Positions 25,640 to 34,752 of a stretch of 64,000 nt of DNA are shown here, one piece after another (the stretch's first letter is position 1; each line of letters begins with the position of its first letter). The notes beneath the pieces are model-generated. The model saw only the letters and a list, made by a program, of their open reading frames with translations, was not told the DNA's origin and did not search any database. A program made the position numbers and the translations under genes. This DNA is from an uncultured Atopobiaceae bacterium (GTDB lineage Bacteria > Actinomycetota > Coriobacteriia > Coriobacteriales > Atopobiaceae), in assembly GCA_910579165.1 (NCBI GenBank), contig CAJTTF010000005.1:41094-105093 (forward strand), given 5' to 3'.

Positions 25640-27967
25640 ATGGCCGAAAAACAACCCCCAAAAAAACTGGGAAACACTCCCGCGTCTCCCGATAAGAACA
25701 ACAAAGGGCGTGCAACAAACAAGAAGCAAGATTTGAAGAAACCCCAGCGTTCATCCAGTGGAAATTCTAAAAGAAATTCCTCTATGCGCCGCGCTCTCCT
25801 CTATTTACTCCTTGTTGTTGTTTGTGCTGGAGCCATCTATTGGCAAGTGGGCCTCCACGGACAAGATCCATTTTCCTACGTGGTGCAAGAACAGGCGCAA
25901 GCAGCAAAACCCTCTGACGCTGCTCAGGGGGATACGGGTGCGACACCTGCAGAAGGAGCACAAACTGCAACGCCTGATAATCCCACAAACACAGCGCCCC
26001 AGGGAGAATCGGCAAACGCAGCACAACCTGCAGATACCGCAACGCCGGCAGCCGCAGCACAACCAGCGCCTGCAACAAATCCTATTGAGCTTTCAACCTC
26101 AGAGTTTGCTTCTGCAGTAGAGGATGGCCGCGTTAAAGAAGTCACCTGGAAACAGGAAGATGGTTCCTTATCGGGAACGTACTGGGCACAAAAAGACCAG
26201 GTAGGTCAGGACGATACGCTTTCGCATTTCACATCAAACTACATCGGCTCGGACTCTTTAGAACAGCTCATGCTTGCCCACCCAGAGACCAACTTTAATA
26301 TTGACACCAACAACGATATGTTTGGGATTGATTTTCTCCTCTCCCTCATCCCTACGCTCCTGCTCGTCGGTGTGATGTTTTTCTTTATGCGCGGGATTGC
26401 CGCCCAGAATGCAAACGCTATGAAGTTTGGCAGCATGCGCAATAAAAACGCCAACGAAGAGCGTCCCAAAACCAAATTTAGCGATGTAGCCGGCATAGAT
26501 GAGGCCGTGGAAGAGATTAGGGAAGTAAAGGATTTTCTCACCCAACCCAAGCGTTTTGAAAAGATGGGCGCCAAGATTCCACACGGTGTGCTTTTGATGG
26601 GGCCTCCAGGCACAGGAAAGACCCTTCTGGCAAAGGCAGTAGCGGGAGAAGCAAAAGTTCCCTTCTTTTCTCTTTCCGGATCTGATTTTGTGGAGATGTT
26701 TGTTGGCGTTGGCGCAAGCCGTGTACGCGATCTTTTTAAGCAGGCAAAGGCGCAGGCACCCGCAATCATCTTTATCGATGAGATTGATGCTGTGGGGAGA
26801 CAACGCGGTGCTGGGCTTGGTGGCGGCCATGACGAACGCGAACAGACGCTCAACGCCATGCTCGTGGAGATGGACGGCTTTGATGACAACTCTTCCGTTA
26901 TCTTGATTGCAGCAACCAATCGCCCGGATGTTCTAGACCCAGCCCTCCTGCGCCCCGGTCGTTTTGATAGACAGATTACCGTTGATCGTCCTGACGTAAA
27001 AGGACGCGAACAGATTCTCAAAGTACACGCTAAGGGTAAGCCAATTTCAAAAGATGTTTCCTTTGACAAGCTTGCTAAACTCACCCCGGGATTTACCGGC
27101 GCCGATCTTGCAAATCTTATGAACGAGGCCGCTCTTTTGGCTGCGCGGCGAAACAAGCAAGAGATCACCCAACCCGAAATTGAGGAAGCTATGGAGCGCG
27201 TTATCGCTGGCCCTGAACGTAAAAGCCGCGTAATCAACGAGAAAGAGCGTAAAACGATTGCTTTCCATGAAGCCGGCCATGCGCTTGTAGGACACACGCT
27301 TAACAATGCTGACCCCGTCCACAAAATTACCATTATCCCGCGTGGCCAAGCACTTGGCTACACGCTCAGCCTACCGGAAGAGGATAAGTTCCTCGAATCC
27401 AAATCAGCCATGCTTGATCAAATTGCAGTGCTTATGGGTGGGCGTGTCTCAGAAGAACTCTTTTGCGATGACATTACCACGGGAGCTTCAAACGATATTG
27501 AGAGAGCAACAAAGCTCGCACGGCAAATGGTCACCCGTTACGGTATGAGCGACGAGTTGGGCGCGCAAGTCTTTGGCGAGGCGCAGCATGAAGTCTTTCT
27601 TGGACGCGACCTTGCTGACAAGCAAGACTACTCTCCAGAAACCGCCCAGAAAATCGATGAAGAAGTGACGCGCATTATGAACGAAGCACATGAACGTGCG
27701 CGCGCCATTCTCGCAAAGAACGCAAAGCATATGGAAACGATGGCAGAGGTTCTCCTTGAGCGTGAAACGGTCGATGGAGACGCGGCACGTGCACTTTTGG
27801 ACGGAAAATGGGAAGAATACATCGAGCAGCATCCCAATGACCGCGCCGAGAAGACCACGGGTGCTAAAAAGCCAAAAAACGCTGTAAAAAAGGACTCGTC
27901 CTCTAAAATCGCAAAGGCTGGGAAGGAAAAGGGGAGAAGCCCCAAAAGCGCGAAAAGAAAGGACTAA
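25640..27967 (+). CDS. ftsH: ATP-dependent zinc metalloprotease FtsH
   Basis: A 775-residue membrane AAA+ protease that degrades unfolded or regulated membrane and soluble proteins. Order: Lys/Asn-rich cytosolic N-terminus; membrane helix 1 (about 50-70); an external region of about 155 residues; helix 2 (about 230-252); AAA domain with GPPGTGKT (near 321), FIDEIDAVGRQRG and the SRH; zinc motif HEAGH (near 542). The external segment includes a long Ala/Gln/Thr/Pro tract (about 85-150) that normal FtsH lacks, and the C-terminus is Lys-rich. Start by RBS AGGAA before the ATG. Confidence 0.96.
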   Translation: MAEKQPPKKLGNTPASPDKNNKGRATNKKQDLKKPQRSSSGNSKRNSSMRRALLYLLLVVVCAGAIYWQVGLHGQDPFSYVVQEQAQAAKPSDAAQGDTGATPAEGAQTATPDNPTNTAPQGESANAAQPADTATPAAAAQPAPATNPIELSTSEFASAVEDGRVKEVTWKQEDGSLSGTYWAQKDQVGQDDTLSHFTSNYIGSDSLEQLMLAHPETNFNIDTNNDMFGIDFLLSLIPTLLLVGVMFFFMRGIAAQNANAMKFGSMRNKNANEERPKTKFSDVAGIDEAVEEIREVKDFLTQPKRFEKMGAKIPHGVLLMGPPGTGKTLLAKAVAGEAKVPFFSLSGSDFVEMFVGVGASRVRDLFKQAKAQAPAIIFIDEIDAVGRQRGAGLGGGHDEREQTLNAMLVEMDGFDDNSSVILIAATNRPDVLDPALLRPGRFDRQITVDRPDVKGREQILKVHAKGKPISKDVSFDKLAKLTPGFTGADLANLMNEAALLAARRNKQEITQPEIEEAMERVIAGPERKSRVINEKERKTIAFHEAGHALVGHTLNNADPVHKITIIPRGQALGYTLSLPEEDKFLESKSAMLDQIAVLMGGRVSEELFCDDITTGASNDIERATKLARQMVTRYGMSDELGAQVFGEAQHEVFLGRDLADKQDYSPETAQKIDEEVTRIMNEAHERARAILAKNAKHMETMAEVLLERETVDGDAARALLDGKWEEYIEQHPNDRAEKTTGAKKPKNAVKKDSSSKIAKAGKEKGRSPKSAKRKD

Positions 27968-27969
27968 CA

Positions 27970-28725
27970 ATGAAAAAATATGTTTCATGGAACGTCAACG
28001 GACTTCGCGCCATTCTCGCTAAAGATTTTTTGCCCTTCTTCAAAGCGCAGAAAGCCGATTGCTTTGGGGTTCAGGAGATTAAATGTCAAGAAGGTCAGGT
28101 TGAACTCGAACTGCCCGGTTACTATCAATCTTGGTCATACGCGGAAAAAAGGGGATATGCTGGTACTGCAATCTTTTCTAAAGAAAAGCCCCTCCAGGTT
28201 CTTCATGGCATTGGCCTTGAAGAGGTCGACAAGGAAGGGCGGATTTGCGCAGCAGAGTTTGAAGACTGTTGGTTTATTTCACTCTACTCCATCAATTCTC
28301 AGGAAGGTCTTGCGCGCCTAGGGCTCCGAGAAGAATGGGACGCCAAGCTTACGGCATTTCTCGATGAGCTTGCAAAGAATAAACCCGTTATCGTGGGCGG
28401 TGATTTTAATGTGGCCCATGAAGCAATAGATTTGGCTCACCCCAAAGAGAATGAGGGAAAGACCGGCTATACGGAAGTGGAACGCAATGACTTTTCGCGT
28501 CTCCTGGCCTCTGGGTTTATCGATACGTTTCGCTATCTCTACCCCAACAAGACCGATGTTTATACATGGTGGAGCTATCGCGAACGTGCGCGCCTCACCA
28601 ATGCTGGTTGGCGACTTGACTACTTTTTAGTCTCGGATGCTTTAAAAGATAAGATACAAGAAGCTACTATCCTTGATTCCGTTGAGGGTTCGGATCACGC
28701 ACCTATCACGCTCACACTTTCGTAA
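27970..28725 (+). CDS. Exodeoxyribonuclease III (AP endonuclease, ExoA/Xth)
   Basis: A 251-residue exonuclease-endonuclease-phosphatase family enzyme that cuts DNA at abasic sites and removes 3' blocks. Motifs: SWNVNGLRA at the start, QEIKC near residue 37, GGDFNVAH near 138-145, and the catalytic SDHAPITLTL at the end. Size and motifs match bacterial AP endonucleases. It begins two bases after ftsH and overlaps the next gene by one base (TAATG), so it is in the tilS-hpt-ftsH transcript. Confidence 0.94.
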   Translation: MKKYVSWNVNGLRAILAKDFLPFFKAQKADCFGVQEIKCQEGQVELELPGYYQSWSYAEKRGYAGTAIFSKEKPLQVLHGIGLEEVDKEGRICAAEFEDCWFISLYSINSQEGLARLGLREEWDAKLTAFLDELAKNKPVIVGGDFNVAHEAIDLAHPKENEGKTGYTEVERNDFSRLLASGFIDTFRYLYPNKTDVYTWWSYRERARLTNAGWRLDYFLVSDALKDKIQEATILDSVEGSDHAPITLTLS

Positions 28726-29669
28726 TGCTTTTAGGAATTGACATTGGAGGCACAACCATAAAGGTTGGTCTTATTCTCCCCACGGGGAAGCTGCTCGCGC
28801 GAGAAACGATTGATACTCCTAAGGACATCTCTCCCCAGAAAGCTCGCGTCCTTGCAGACACCATACAGGCTTTTGTTGGGAAAGGTGAGGTTAAGCATAT
28901 AGAAGCCATAGGCATTACCGTTCCCGGTATTGTTGATGCTAGGGATAACGTGCGCATGGCGCCTAATGTGAATCTCGATCTCCCCGCGCTCCTTCAGGAA
29001 CTCCAACGCAACTTCCCACTAGCCACGCTTGCTGTCCTCAATGATGCAAACGCAGCAGCCCTAGGCGAGCAAAAATTTGGCGCGGGAGATGGCGCGAATC
29101 ACATGATCTTTATCACGCTAGGGACCGGTGTTGGTGGCGGCGTTATTGTTGACGGGAATCTTGTGCTTGGCCGCTGTGGTGCCACTGGCGAGATTGGACA
29201 TATTACCGTTGATGAAAATGGCAAACCTTGTGGTTGCGGAAGACGAGGCTGCTTAGAGCTTTATTGTTCGTCTCGGGGCGTTGTAGATCTTTACAAGAAA
29301 GCGTATAAGGGAGATATAAATTCAACAGCGGCTCCGCTTGTGTTTGAGCACGATGCAGAGGCGAAGCCCGTTTTTGATGCGGCGCGGGAGGGAAATGAGG
29401 CAGCCAAGATTGCTTTGGACAATACGACGCGGTATCTTGCTTCCGCGCTCGCCACGATGGCATGCGTATTGGATTGCGATGCTTTTGTGATAGGAGGAGG
29501 CCTGAGTGCCAGTTTTGATCTGCTGGAACCAACTCTTGTTGCCCACTATCAGAGTATGGCACTGCCAGCGCAGGCAGACATTTCCATTAGAAAGGCACAA
29601 TTGGGAAATGATGCCGGTATGCTTGGGGCTGCCGTGTATGCTCTTGAGAAGACTCTGGAACATGCGTAA
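28725..29669 (+). CDS. ROK family sugar kinase (glucokinase-like)
   Basis: A 314-residue ROK protein without an N-terminal DNA-binding domain, so a kinase rather than a repressor. ATP phosphate loop DIGGTTIKVGL near residue 5; catalytic Asp in LNDANAAALGE; GTGVGGGVI; the ROK zinc site GEIGHITVDENGKPCGCGRRGCLE. Closest in form to bacterial glucokinase, but other hexoses such as N-acetylmannosamine cannot be ruled out from sequence. Start ATG shares a base with the xth stop. Confidence 0.87.
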   Translation: MLLGIDIGGTTIKVGLILPTGKLLARETIDTPKDISPQKARVLADTIQAFVGKGEVKHIEAIGITVPGIVDARDNVRMAPNVNLDLPALLQELQRNFPLATLAVLNDANAAALGEQKFGAGDGANHMIFITLGTGVGGGVIVDGNLVLGRCGATGEIGHITVDENGKPCGCGRRGCLELYCSSRGVVDLYKKAYKGDINSTAAPLVFEHDAEAKPVFDAAREGNEAAKIALDNTTRYLASALATMACVLDCDAFVIGGGLSASFDLLEPTLVAHYQSMALPAQADISIRKAQLGNDAGMLGAAVYALEKTLEHA

Positions 29670-29776
29670 GAGCATACCAACAACCATGGTTATGAAGAAA
29701 CAGCGATCTACGCAAGAATGCAAGGCAAACTTTTTACTTGCAACTAAATCCATTGAGGAACTAAGGAAAGAAAAAC

Positions 29777-30349
29777 ATGACGCATTTTAATAAGCAACAA
29801 ATTGAAGATGGCGTACGGCTCATTCTGGGAGGCCTGGGCGAGGACTTAGACCGCGAAGGATTAAGAGACACGCCCAAACGCGTGGCGAATGCCTTTGAAG
29901 AAGTATGCGGCGGCCTCAACAAAGATGCCGATGAGCTCTTTAGCACAACGTTTGACGCAGACTGTCATGATATTGTTATCGTTAAGGACATTCCTTTTTA
30001 TTCACTTTGCGAGCATCATCTTCTCCCCTTCTTTGGGCACGCCCACATTGCCTACATTCCCAACACGGATGGGCGTGTATGCGGAATTTCTAAGCTTGCC
30101 CGCGTCGTCGAAGTTTTTGCTCGTCGCCCGCAACTGCAAGAGCGCCTCTGCGATGAAGTGGCCAGCTCCATTGTCAAGAATCTGCAACCGTTGGGCGTTC
30201 TCGTCATCATGGAGGCAGAGCATCTTTGTATGACCATGCGCGGCGTGCAAAAACCTGGTGCCATTACCACCACTTCAAGCGTCCACGGTGCCTTTAAAGC
30301 AAATCCCAGCACCCGTCAAGAAGCTCTCAACCTTATCTATCACCAATAG
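29777..30349 (+). CDS. folE: GTP cyclohydrolase I
   Basis: A 190-residue enzyme for the first step of folate synthesis, GTP to dihydroneopterin triphosphate. The zinc ligands are visible: C78 and H81 in SLCEHHLLPFFG and the late Cys in HLCMTMRGV. Length is that of type I enzymes. Start by AAGGAAAG upstream of the ATG. It is followed, 147 bases on, by the folP-folK fusion, so the two form a folate group. Confidence 0.95.
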   Translation: MTHFNKQQIEDGVRLILGGLGEDLDREGLRDTPKRVANAFEEVCGGLNKDADELFSTTFDADCHDIVIVKDIPFYSLCEHHLLPFFGHAHIAYIPNTDGRVCGISKLARVVEVFARRPQLQERLCDEVASSIVKNLQPLGVLVIMEAEHLCMTMRGVQKPGAITTTSSVHGAFKANPSTRQEALNLIYHQ

Positions 30350-30496
30350 AAATTTCTTTATCGCCAATTGATACGTATCTATCGCTGATAAAACCACGTG
30401 GAGGAGCGCTCTCGTATACTTTTAGTTGCACTCAGCGCAAAACTGCCCTTTGTCTTGCTCGTTTTACGATGAGCTTACTGATGAGGAAATAAGATC

Positions 30497-32038
30497 ATGT
30501 CGGAAAATAACGTGGAAGAAAGTTCAAAAAACACCGCTTTGAAGCCTGCTTCAAATGGCGCTTATCCTCCTAGATGTGCACCTATCCTGAGATGCGCTTC
30601 CGTCCGGGGATGTGCGCCCGCCGTTATGGGAATCCTAAACGTCACTCCTGATTCCTTCTCTGATGGAGGGTCCTATCCCACCGTTGAGGCGGCCGTGGAG
30701 GCCGCAAAGAGCATGTGCGCAGCAGGCGCGTCCATCATTGATGTTGGTGGTGAATCCACGCGTCCTGGCTTTACTGAAGTAAGCGAAGCAGAAGAGATTT
30801 CTCGCACCGTAGGGGTAATCACTCGTCTAACAGCAGAAGGTATCACAGTGTCAATTGATACTCGACATCCGCGCGTTGCAGAAGCTGCCTTAGAAGCTGG
30901 TGCACACATCCTAAATGACGTTGATGGTTTCCGCGATCCCAAAATGATACGCGTAGCGGCTGATACGGGATGCGTTTGCATCGTCATGAGCAACGCTTCT
31001 CACGCAACCGAGATTGCATCTTTTTGGAACGATCAAACTAATAAGCTCCTCGCAGCGGGAATATCGCGTGATTGCATCATCGTTGATCCTGGTTTTGGCT
31101 TTGGGAAAGACGCTCAAGAAAACGCTCAGCTTATGCGAGATCTTCCACAACTCGTCCAAGACTGTGCCTTCCCTGTCCTTGTAGGGGTTTCTAGGAAACG
31201 CTGGATTGGTAAGACGGCAGGTATTACGGATGCTTCCCAGAGAGACGCTGCAACTCTAGGGGCAGATCTCTTTGCCACAAGTGCAGGAGCTGCTTACTTG
31301 CGCGTGCATAACGTAGCAGAAACCATAGAGGGACTTGCAACATATTGGTCCCTCGCTTCTTCAGATCCCAAGCGAGCACTCATAGCCCTGGGCTCTGAAG
31401 TGGGCGCGGTATCTCTGGAGCGTGAGAAGACAGTTGGTGTGGCCGGAGACGCCGAGACAAAGCTAGCAAATATGAAGCGAGTAAATGCGGAACGAGCAAA
31501 AGAACAGACAGAAGAAAAAGATACGGGAACGAAGGCGCACTTCGATCCTGCATCCTTTAAGAACAAATCGTTCGATGAGTTGCAGTACGCTTCATCTCTC
31601 TCCCATCTAAAAGAAGCTCTCAAGGCAATTGAGGCACTCCCGTTTACTTCAATGGTGAAAGCGAGTTCCATCTATGTTTCTGAGGGCGCACTAGGAGTAA
31701 AGAATCCTGTTTTAAATGCCGTTATCGAAGTGAAGACTTCGCTGTTGCCGTTTGCGTTGCTGCAGAATCTGCTTCAGATTGAAGCATCTCTTGGAAGAGG
31801 GCGCCCGCAACCACGCACTATCGATTTGGATCTTTTGTGGATGGAAGGTCATGTCCAACAGACCCCAACACTGACGCTTCCTCACCCAGGAATTGGAATG
31901 CGACACTTTGTCTTACGTCCGCTTGCAGAAGTGATTGGCCCTCCTTGTCACTTTCTTAAGGATATTGGCATAGAACTAGCCCCTAAAGAGGAGCGCATAG
32001 GCCCCATAATCAAGAAACTGGCAGTACCTCTTTCATAG
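30497..32038 (+). CDS. Dihydropteroate synthase fused to HPPK (FolP-FolK)
   Basis: A 513-residue fusion. Residues 43-285 are dihydropteroate synthase: MGILNVTPDSFSDGG (44-58), IIDVGGESTRPG (80-91), ILNDVDGF (138-145), DPGFGFGK (197-204), VGVSRKRWIG (229-238). Residues 293-500 are 6-hydroxymethyl-dihydropterin pyrophosphokinase: ALIALGSEVGA (294-304) and PRTIDLDLL (439-447) with the metal-binding Asp pair. Between the HPPK first strand and its helix is a hydrophilic insert (about 306-360). The domain order is FolP-FolK; no dihydroneopterin aldolase (FolB) is in the window. The DHPS loop that usually reads MHxxGxPxTM is here MSNASHATE. Start by a GAGGAAATA site. Confidence 0.9.
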   Translation: MSENNVEESSKNTALKPASNGAYPPRCAPILRCASVRGCAPAVMGILNVTPDSFSDGGSYPTVEAAVEAAKSMCAAGASIIDVGGESTRPGFTEVSEAEEISRTVGVITRLTAEGITVSIDTRHPRVAEAALEAGAHILNDVDGFRDPKMIRVAADTGCVCIVMSNASHATEIASFWNDQTNKLLAAGISRDCIIVDPGFGFGKDAQENAQLMRDLPQLVQDCAFPVLVGVSRKRWIGKTAGITDASQRDAATLGADLFATSAGAAYLRVHNVAETIEGLATYWSLASSDPKRALIALGSEVGAVSLEREKTVGVAGDAETKLANMKRVNAERAKEQTEEKDTGTKAHFDPASFKNKSFDELQYASSLSHLKEALKAIEALPFTSMVKASSIYVSEGALGVKNPVLNAVIEVKTSLLPFALLQNLLQIEASLGRGRPQPRTIDLDLLWMEGHVQQTPTLTLPHPGIGMRHFVLRPLAEVIGPPCHFLKDIGIELAPKEERIGPIIKKLAVPLS

Positions 32039-32050
32039 GCCCTACGCAGT

Positions 32051-32962
32051 CTAGTTGTGCTTTAAATCGTAGAGATAGCGAATTCCACGAATGGTGAGAT
32101 CTGCATCAAGATGGGTAAAGCAATGCGCCGCGTCGCTCATAAGAGACATGAGTCCACCCGTTCCAATCACGGCGCACTGCGCATTCTCGTCAAGCCCCAA
32201 TTCATCTTTTATACGCGCAACGAGTCCGTCAACCATACCCGCCCAGCCCAGTACAAGACCCGCCTGTAGATTTTCCTCGCTTGTTGTGCCAATAGCGTGA
32301 GCGGGCATCTGAATAGGAGTATCGCTCAACATACCGGCTCTCTCAAAAAGAGCGCCAGCAGAGAGCATGAGGCCGGGAGAAATGGAGCCGCCTACAAAGT
32401 AGCCTTGATTGTCAACAACATCAATATTTGTAGCCGTTCCAAAATCAACAACGATGGCCGGTGATCCGTAGGTGCGCCTTGCTTCTGCTGCGTTAGCCAG
32501 ACGATCGGCACCTATGGTTTCTGGAGCAGCGATGTCTGGGGCAATGAGGCCGGTGGAAAGGTAATCTGTTGCACGGATAAGGTCTCCCTTGAGATTCAGG
32601 CGATCAAGCGCCGTTGTCCATGCATGAAAAAGACTGGGCACAACACAGGAAACGCCCACAGCATCTACGTCTGCAAGACTATACGGACTGCAGGCAAAGA
32701 GTTCATGCAGCTTAATAGCCAGCTCATCAGCCGTGTCATTTTTAAACGTTTGTGTGCGCCAGAGCTTTACAACTTCTTCGAGTGGAAGAACTTTTTTCCC
32801 AGCGCTCTGTTGCCCAGTACCGCTCCCCGACTGTTGGGGCACTGCTCCCTCGCATTGTTGCAAGGCGTTGCAATCGCTTATGGGGGTTGCACTGTCCTCA
32901 ATCTTATCGGCGATGAGACCATATGTTGTTTGTGTATTTCCAACATCTAAGGCTAAAAACAT
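32051..32962 (-). CDS. coaX: Type III pantothenate kinase
   Basis: A 303-residue CoaX, catalysing the first step of coenzyme A synthesis. It belongs to the ASKHA fold: phosphate-1 motif LALDVGNTQTTYG at the start, VDFGTATNIDVV near residue 172, PETIGADRLANA near 146, and a C-terminal VIGTGGL. Residues about 28-58 are a Gln/Ser/Gly insert between the first two strands, which standard CoaX lacks. Start ATG has AAAGGA eight bases before. It is monocistronic and divergent from tatD. Confidence 0.94.
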   Translation of the reverse strand: MFLALDVGNTQTTYGLIADKIEDSATPISDCNALQQCEGAVPQQSGSGTGQQSAGKKVLPLEEVVKLWRTQTFKNDTADELAIKLHELFACSPYSLADVDAVGVSCVVPSLFHAWTTALDRLNLKGDLIRATDYLSTGLIAPDIAAPETIGADRLANAAEARRTYGSPAIVVDFGTATNIDVVDNQGYFVGGSISPGLMLSAGALFERAGMLSDTPIQMPAHAIGTTSEENLQAGLVLGWAGMVDGLVARIKDELGLDENAQCAVIGTGGLMSLMSDAAHCFTHLDADLTIRGIRYLYDLKHN

Positions 32963-33044
32963 GCGCAGTCCTTTTCGTTGTTCATTCCTTGCTTTCCAGA
33001 TTAATCTTTAAACAGGATAGGAACCAGGAGTATTATATGGAATT

Positions 33045-34040
33045 ATGAATTCATACTTCTTTACAAATCAAAAAGGGAAAGAATACACGGCGCCGTCTGC
33101 GCTTGCTCCCCTAGCGGATACACACACCCATCTTTTCCTTGGAAAGAATCTTTCCGATCTTGAGCTTATAGAACATGCCGCTGCGGCCGGAGTAGAGCTT
33201 CTTGGGGTCCCCATTGATCCTGTCGATCTACAAGACGGACGCTTCCAGTTTATACAAGAGAGCGTCGATACTCATGAAGAGAGCGTGCTGGATCAAGAAA
33301 AACTTCAAAATCACCAGACCAACCCGGAAAGTCTCATTTCTTTTCTTGAAGACACCTGGCGGGGCTGGCAGCAAGCGCTCCCTCAGGCAAGTATTCTCTC
33401 TAAAACATCCTTTGTATGCGGGGTACACCCTTTTGGTGCTGCGCATTTTTCGGCAAGCATCCATGCACAGTTAGAAGAGGCTCTTGCTTCGCCCCTTGTG
33501 CGGGCCGTAGGAGAAATAGGCTTGGACTACACCTGTGATATAGAGCCTGAAGTTCAGCAAAGAGTTTTTGTTACCCAGCTTAAGATGGCGCAAGAGGCGC
33601 ATATGCCTGTAGAGCTTCACATTCGCGATGCGCGCGATGACACAAGCTTCCAAGCGCATGCAGATGCCCTCTCACTTCTCGAGAAGTACGGTGTACCACC
33701 AGCAGGAGCTGACCTTCACTGTTTCACAGGGAACACTGAAATGCTCCTTCCCTATCTAGAACTTGGATGTATGGTGGCGTTTGGAGGTGCGGCAACTTTC
33801 GCAAAGGATGATGCCATTCGCGAAGCCGCCTGCGTATGTCCCGCTGACAGGATCTTATCGGAAACGGATAGTCCTTTTATGGCACCCGTGCCTCTACGCG
33901 GAACCGAATGCGAACCCGCTATGGTTTGCTTTGTGGCAGCATGCCTTGCACAGGTAAGAGAGGACGCGGGCGTAGCTACCAAACAAGAAACCTACGATGC
34001 TCTTTGGAACAACGCCGTTCGTTTTTTTGGATTTGAGTAA
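33045..34040 (+). CDS. TatD family metal-dependent hydrolase
   Basis: A 331-residue TIM-barrel hydrolase. Metal motif DTHTHLFLG near residue 25; AVGEIGLDYT near 161; ELHIRDARDD near 187; DLHCFTGN near 225; LSETDSPFMAP near 270. Family members act as 3'-5' DNA/RNA exonucleases or uncharacterised hydrolases. A segment of about 45 residues (about 62-108) sits between the first and second barrel elements and makes it longer than the usual 260. Ribosome site: AGGAG fourteen bases before ATG, or GGAATT nearer. hypB follows after 31 bases. Confidence 0.88.
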   Translation: MNSYFFTNQKGKEYTAPSALAPLADTHTHLFLGKNLSDLELIEHAAAAGVELLGVPIDPVDLQDGRFQFIQESVDTHEESVLDQEKLQNHQTNPESLISFLEDTWRGWQQALPQASILSKTSFVCGVHPFGAAHFSASIHAQLEEALASPLVRAVGEIGLDYTCDIEPEVQQRVFVTQLKMAQEAHMPVELHIRDARDDTSFQAHADALSLLEKYGVPPAGADLHCFTGNTEMLLPYLELGCMVAFGGAATFAKDDAIREAACVCPADRILSETDSPFMAPVPLRGTECEPAMVCFVAACLAQVREDAGVATKQETYDALWNNAVRFFGFE

Positions 34041-34071
34041 CGAAATCTATCTCGATAAGGAAAGGCACAAC

Positions 34072-34752
34072 GTGGATCCTATAAAAGTAATTGAGGTCAA
34101 GCAAGACGTTCTAGGACAAAATGACAAGCGCGCAGAAGAAGTTCGTCGCCAACTTAAAGCTGACGGCACCTTTCTGCTCAACATAATGAGCTCACCTGGC
34201 AGTGGTAAGACAACTACGCTTTTGGGAACTGCGAAAAGATTACCGCCAGATGTTCATATGGCCGTGATGGAAGCTGATATTGATTCAACGGTGGATGCGG
34301 CCGCCATGGCGGAGGCAGGCATCGATACCATTCAGGTTCACACGGGCGGTATGTGCCATCTTGATGCAGCTATGACGCTTCAAGGACTCGAGGAAGTTGG
34401 CTACAAAGATTATGATCTTGTAGTCCTGGAAAACGTGGGAAACCTCGTCTGCCCGGCAGAGTTTGATACGGGCGCTTCTAAAAATGTCGCCATTCTTAGT
34501 GTGCCGGAAGGTGATGATAAGCCGCTGAAGTATCCTCTTATGTTTGAAGTTGCCAATTGTGTCCTCATCAATAAGATTGACGCGGCATCGCTCTTTGATT
34601 TTGACCTTGCTGTAGCAGAGAAGAACATTCATATGAGAAACCCAGACGCAAAAGTGTTTCCTATTTCTGCAAAGACTGGCGAAGGAATGGACGCGTGGGT
34701 GAGATGGCTTACAACAGAAATGAAGACCTGGAAAGAGGATGACCATGAGTGA
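34072..34752 (+). CDS. hypB: Hydrogenase nickel incorporation GTPase HypB
   Basis: A 226-residue SIMIBI GTPase that delivers nickel to enzymes with HypA. G1 loop SSPGSGKTTTL near residue 40; EADIDST; the metal-binding GMCHLDA motif (Cys and His of the dimer-interface site); VLENVGNLVCPAEFD; NKID. The His-rich or CxxCGC N-terminal nickel store of many HypB proteins is missing. Start was moved to the GTG at 34072, which has AAGGAAAGG seven bases before it; the longer frame starts inside tatD. It overlaps the next gene by eight bases. Confidence 0.93.
   Translation: MDPIKVIEVKQDVLGQNDKRAEEVRRQLKADGTFLLNIMSSPGSGKTTTLLGTAKRLPPDVHMAVMEADIDSTVDAAAMAEAGIDTIQVHTGGMCHLDAAMTLQGLEEVGYKDYDLVVLENVGNLVCPAEFDTGASKNVAILSVPEGDDKPLKYPLMFEVANCVLINKIDAASLFDFDLAVAEKNIHMRNPDAKVFPISAKTGEGMDAWVRWLTTEMKTWKEDDHE

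Noticed and set aside
26239..27333. 364-codon minus-strand open frame
   Set aside because: Antisense to the AAA and protease domains of ftsH; Ser/Arg-rich composition typical of a shadow frame.
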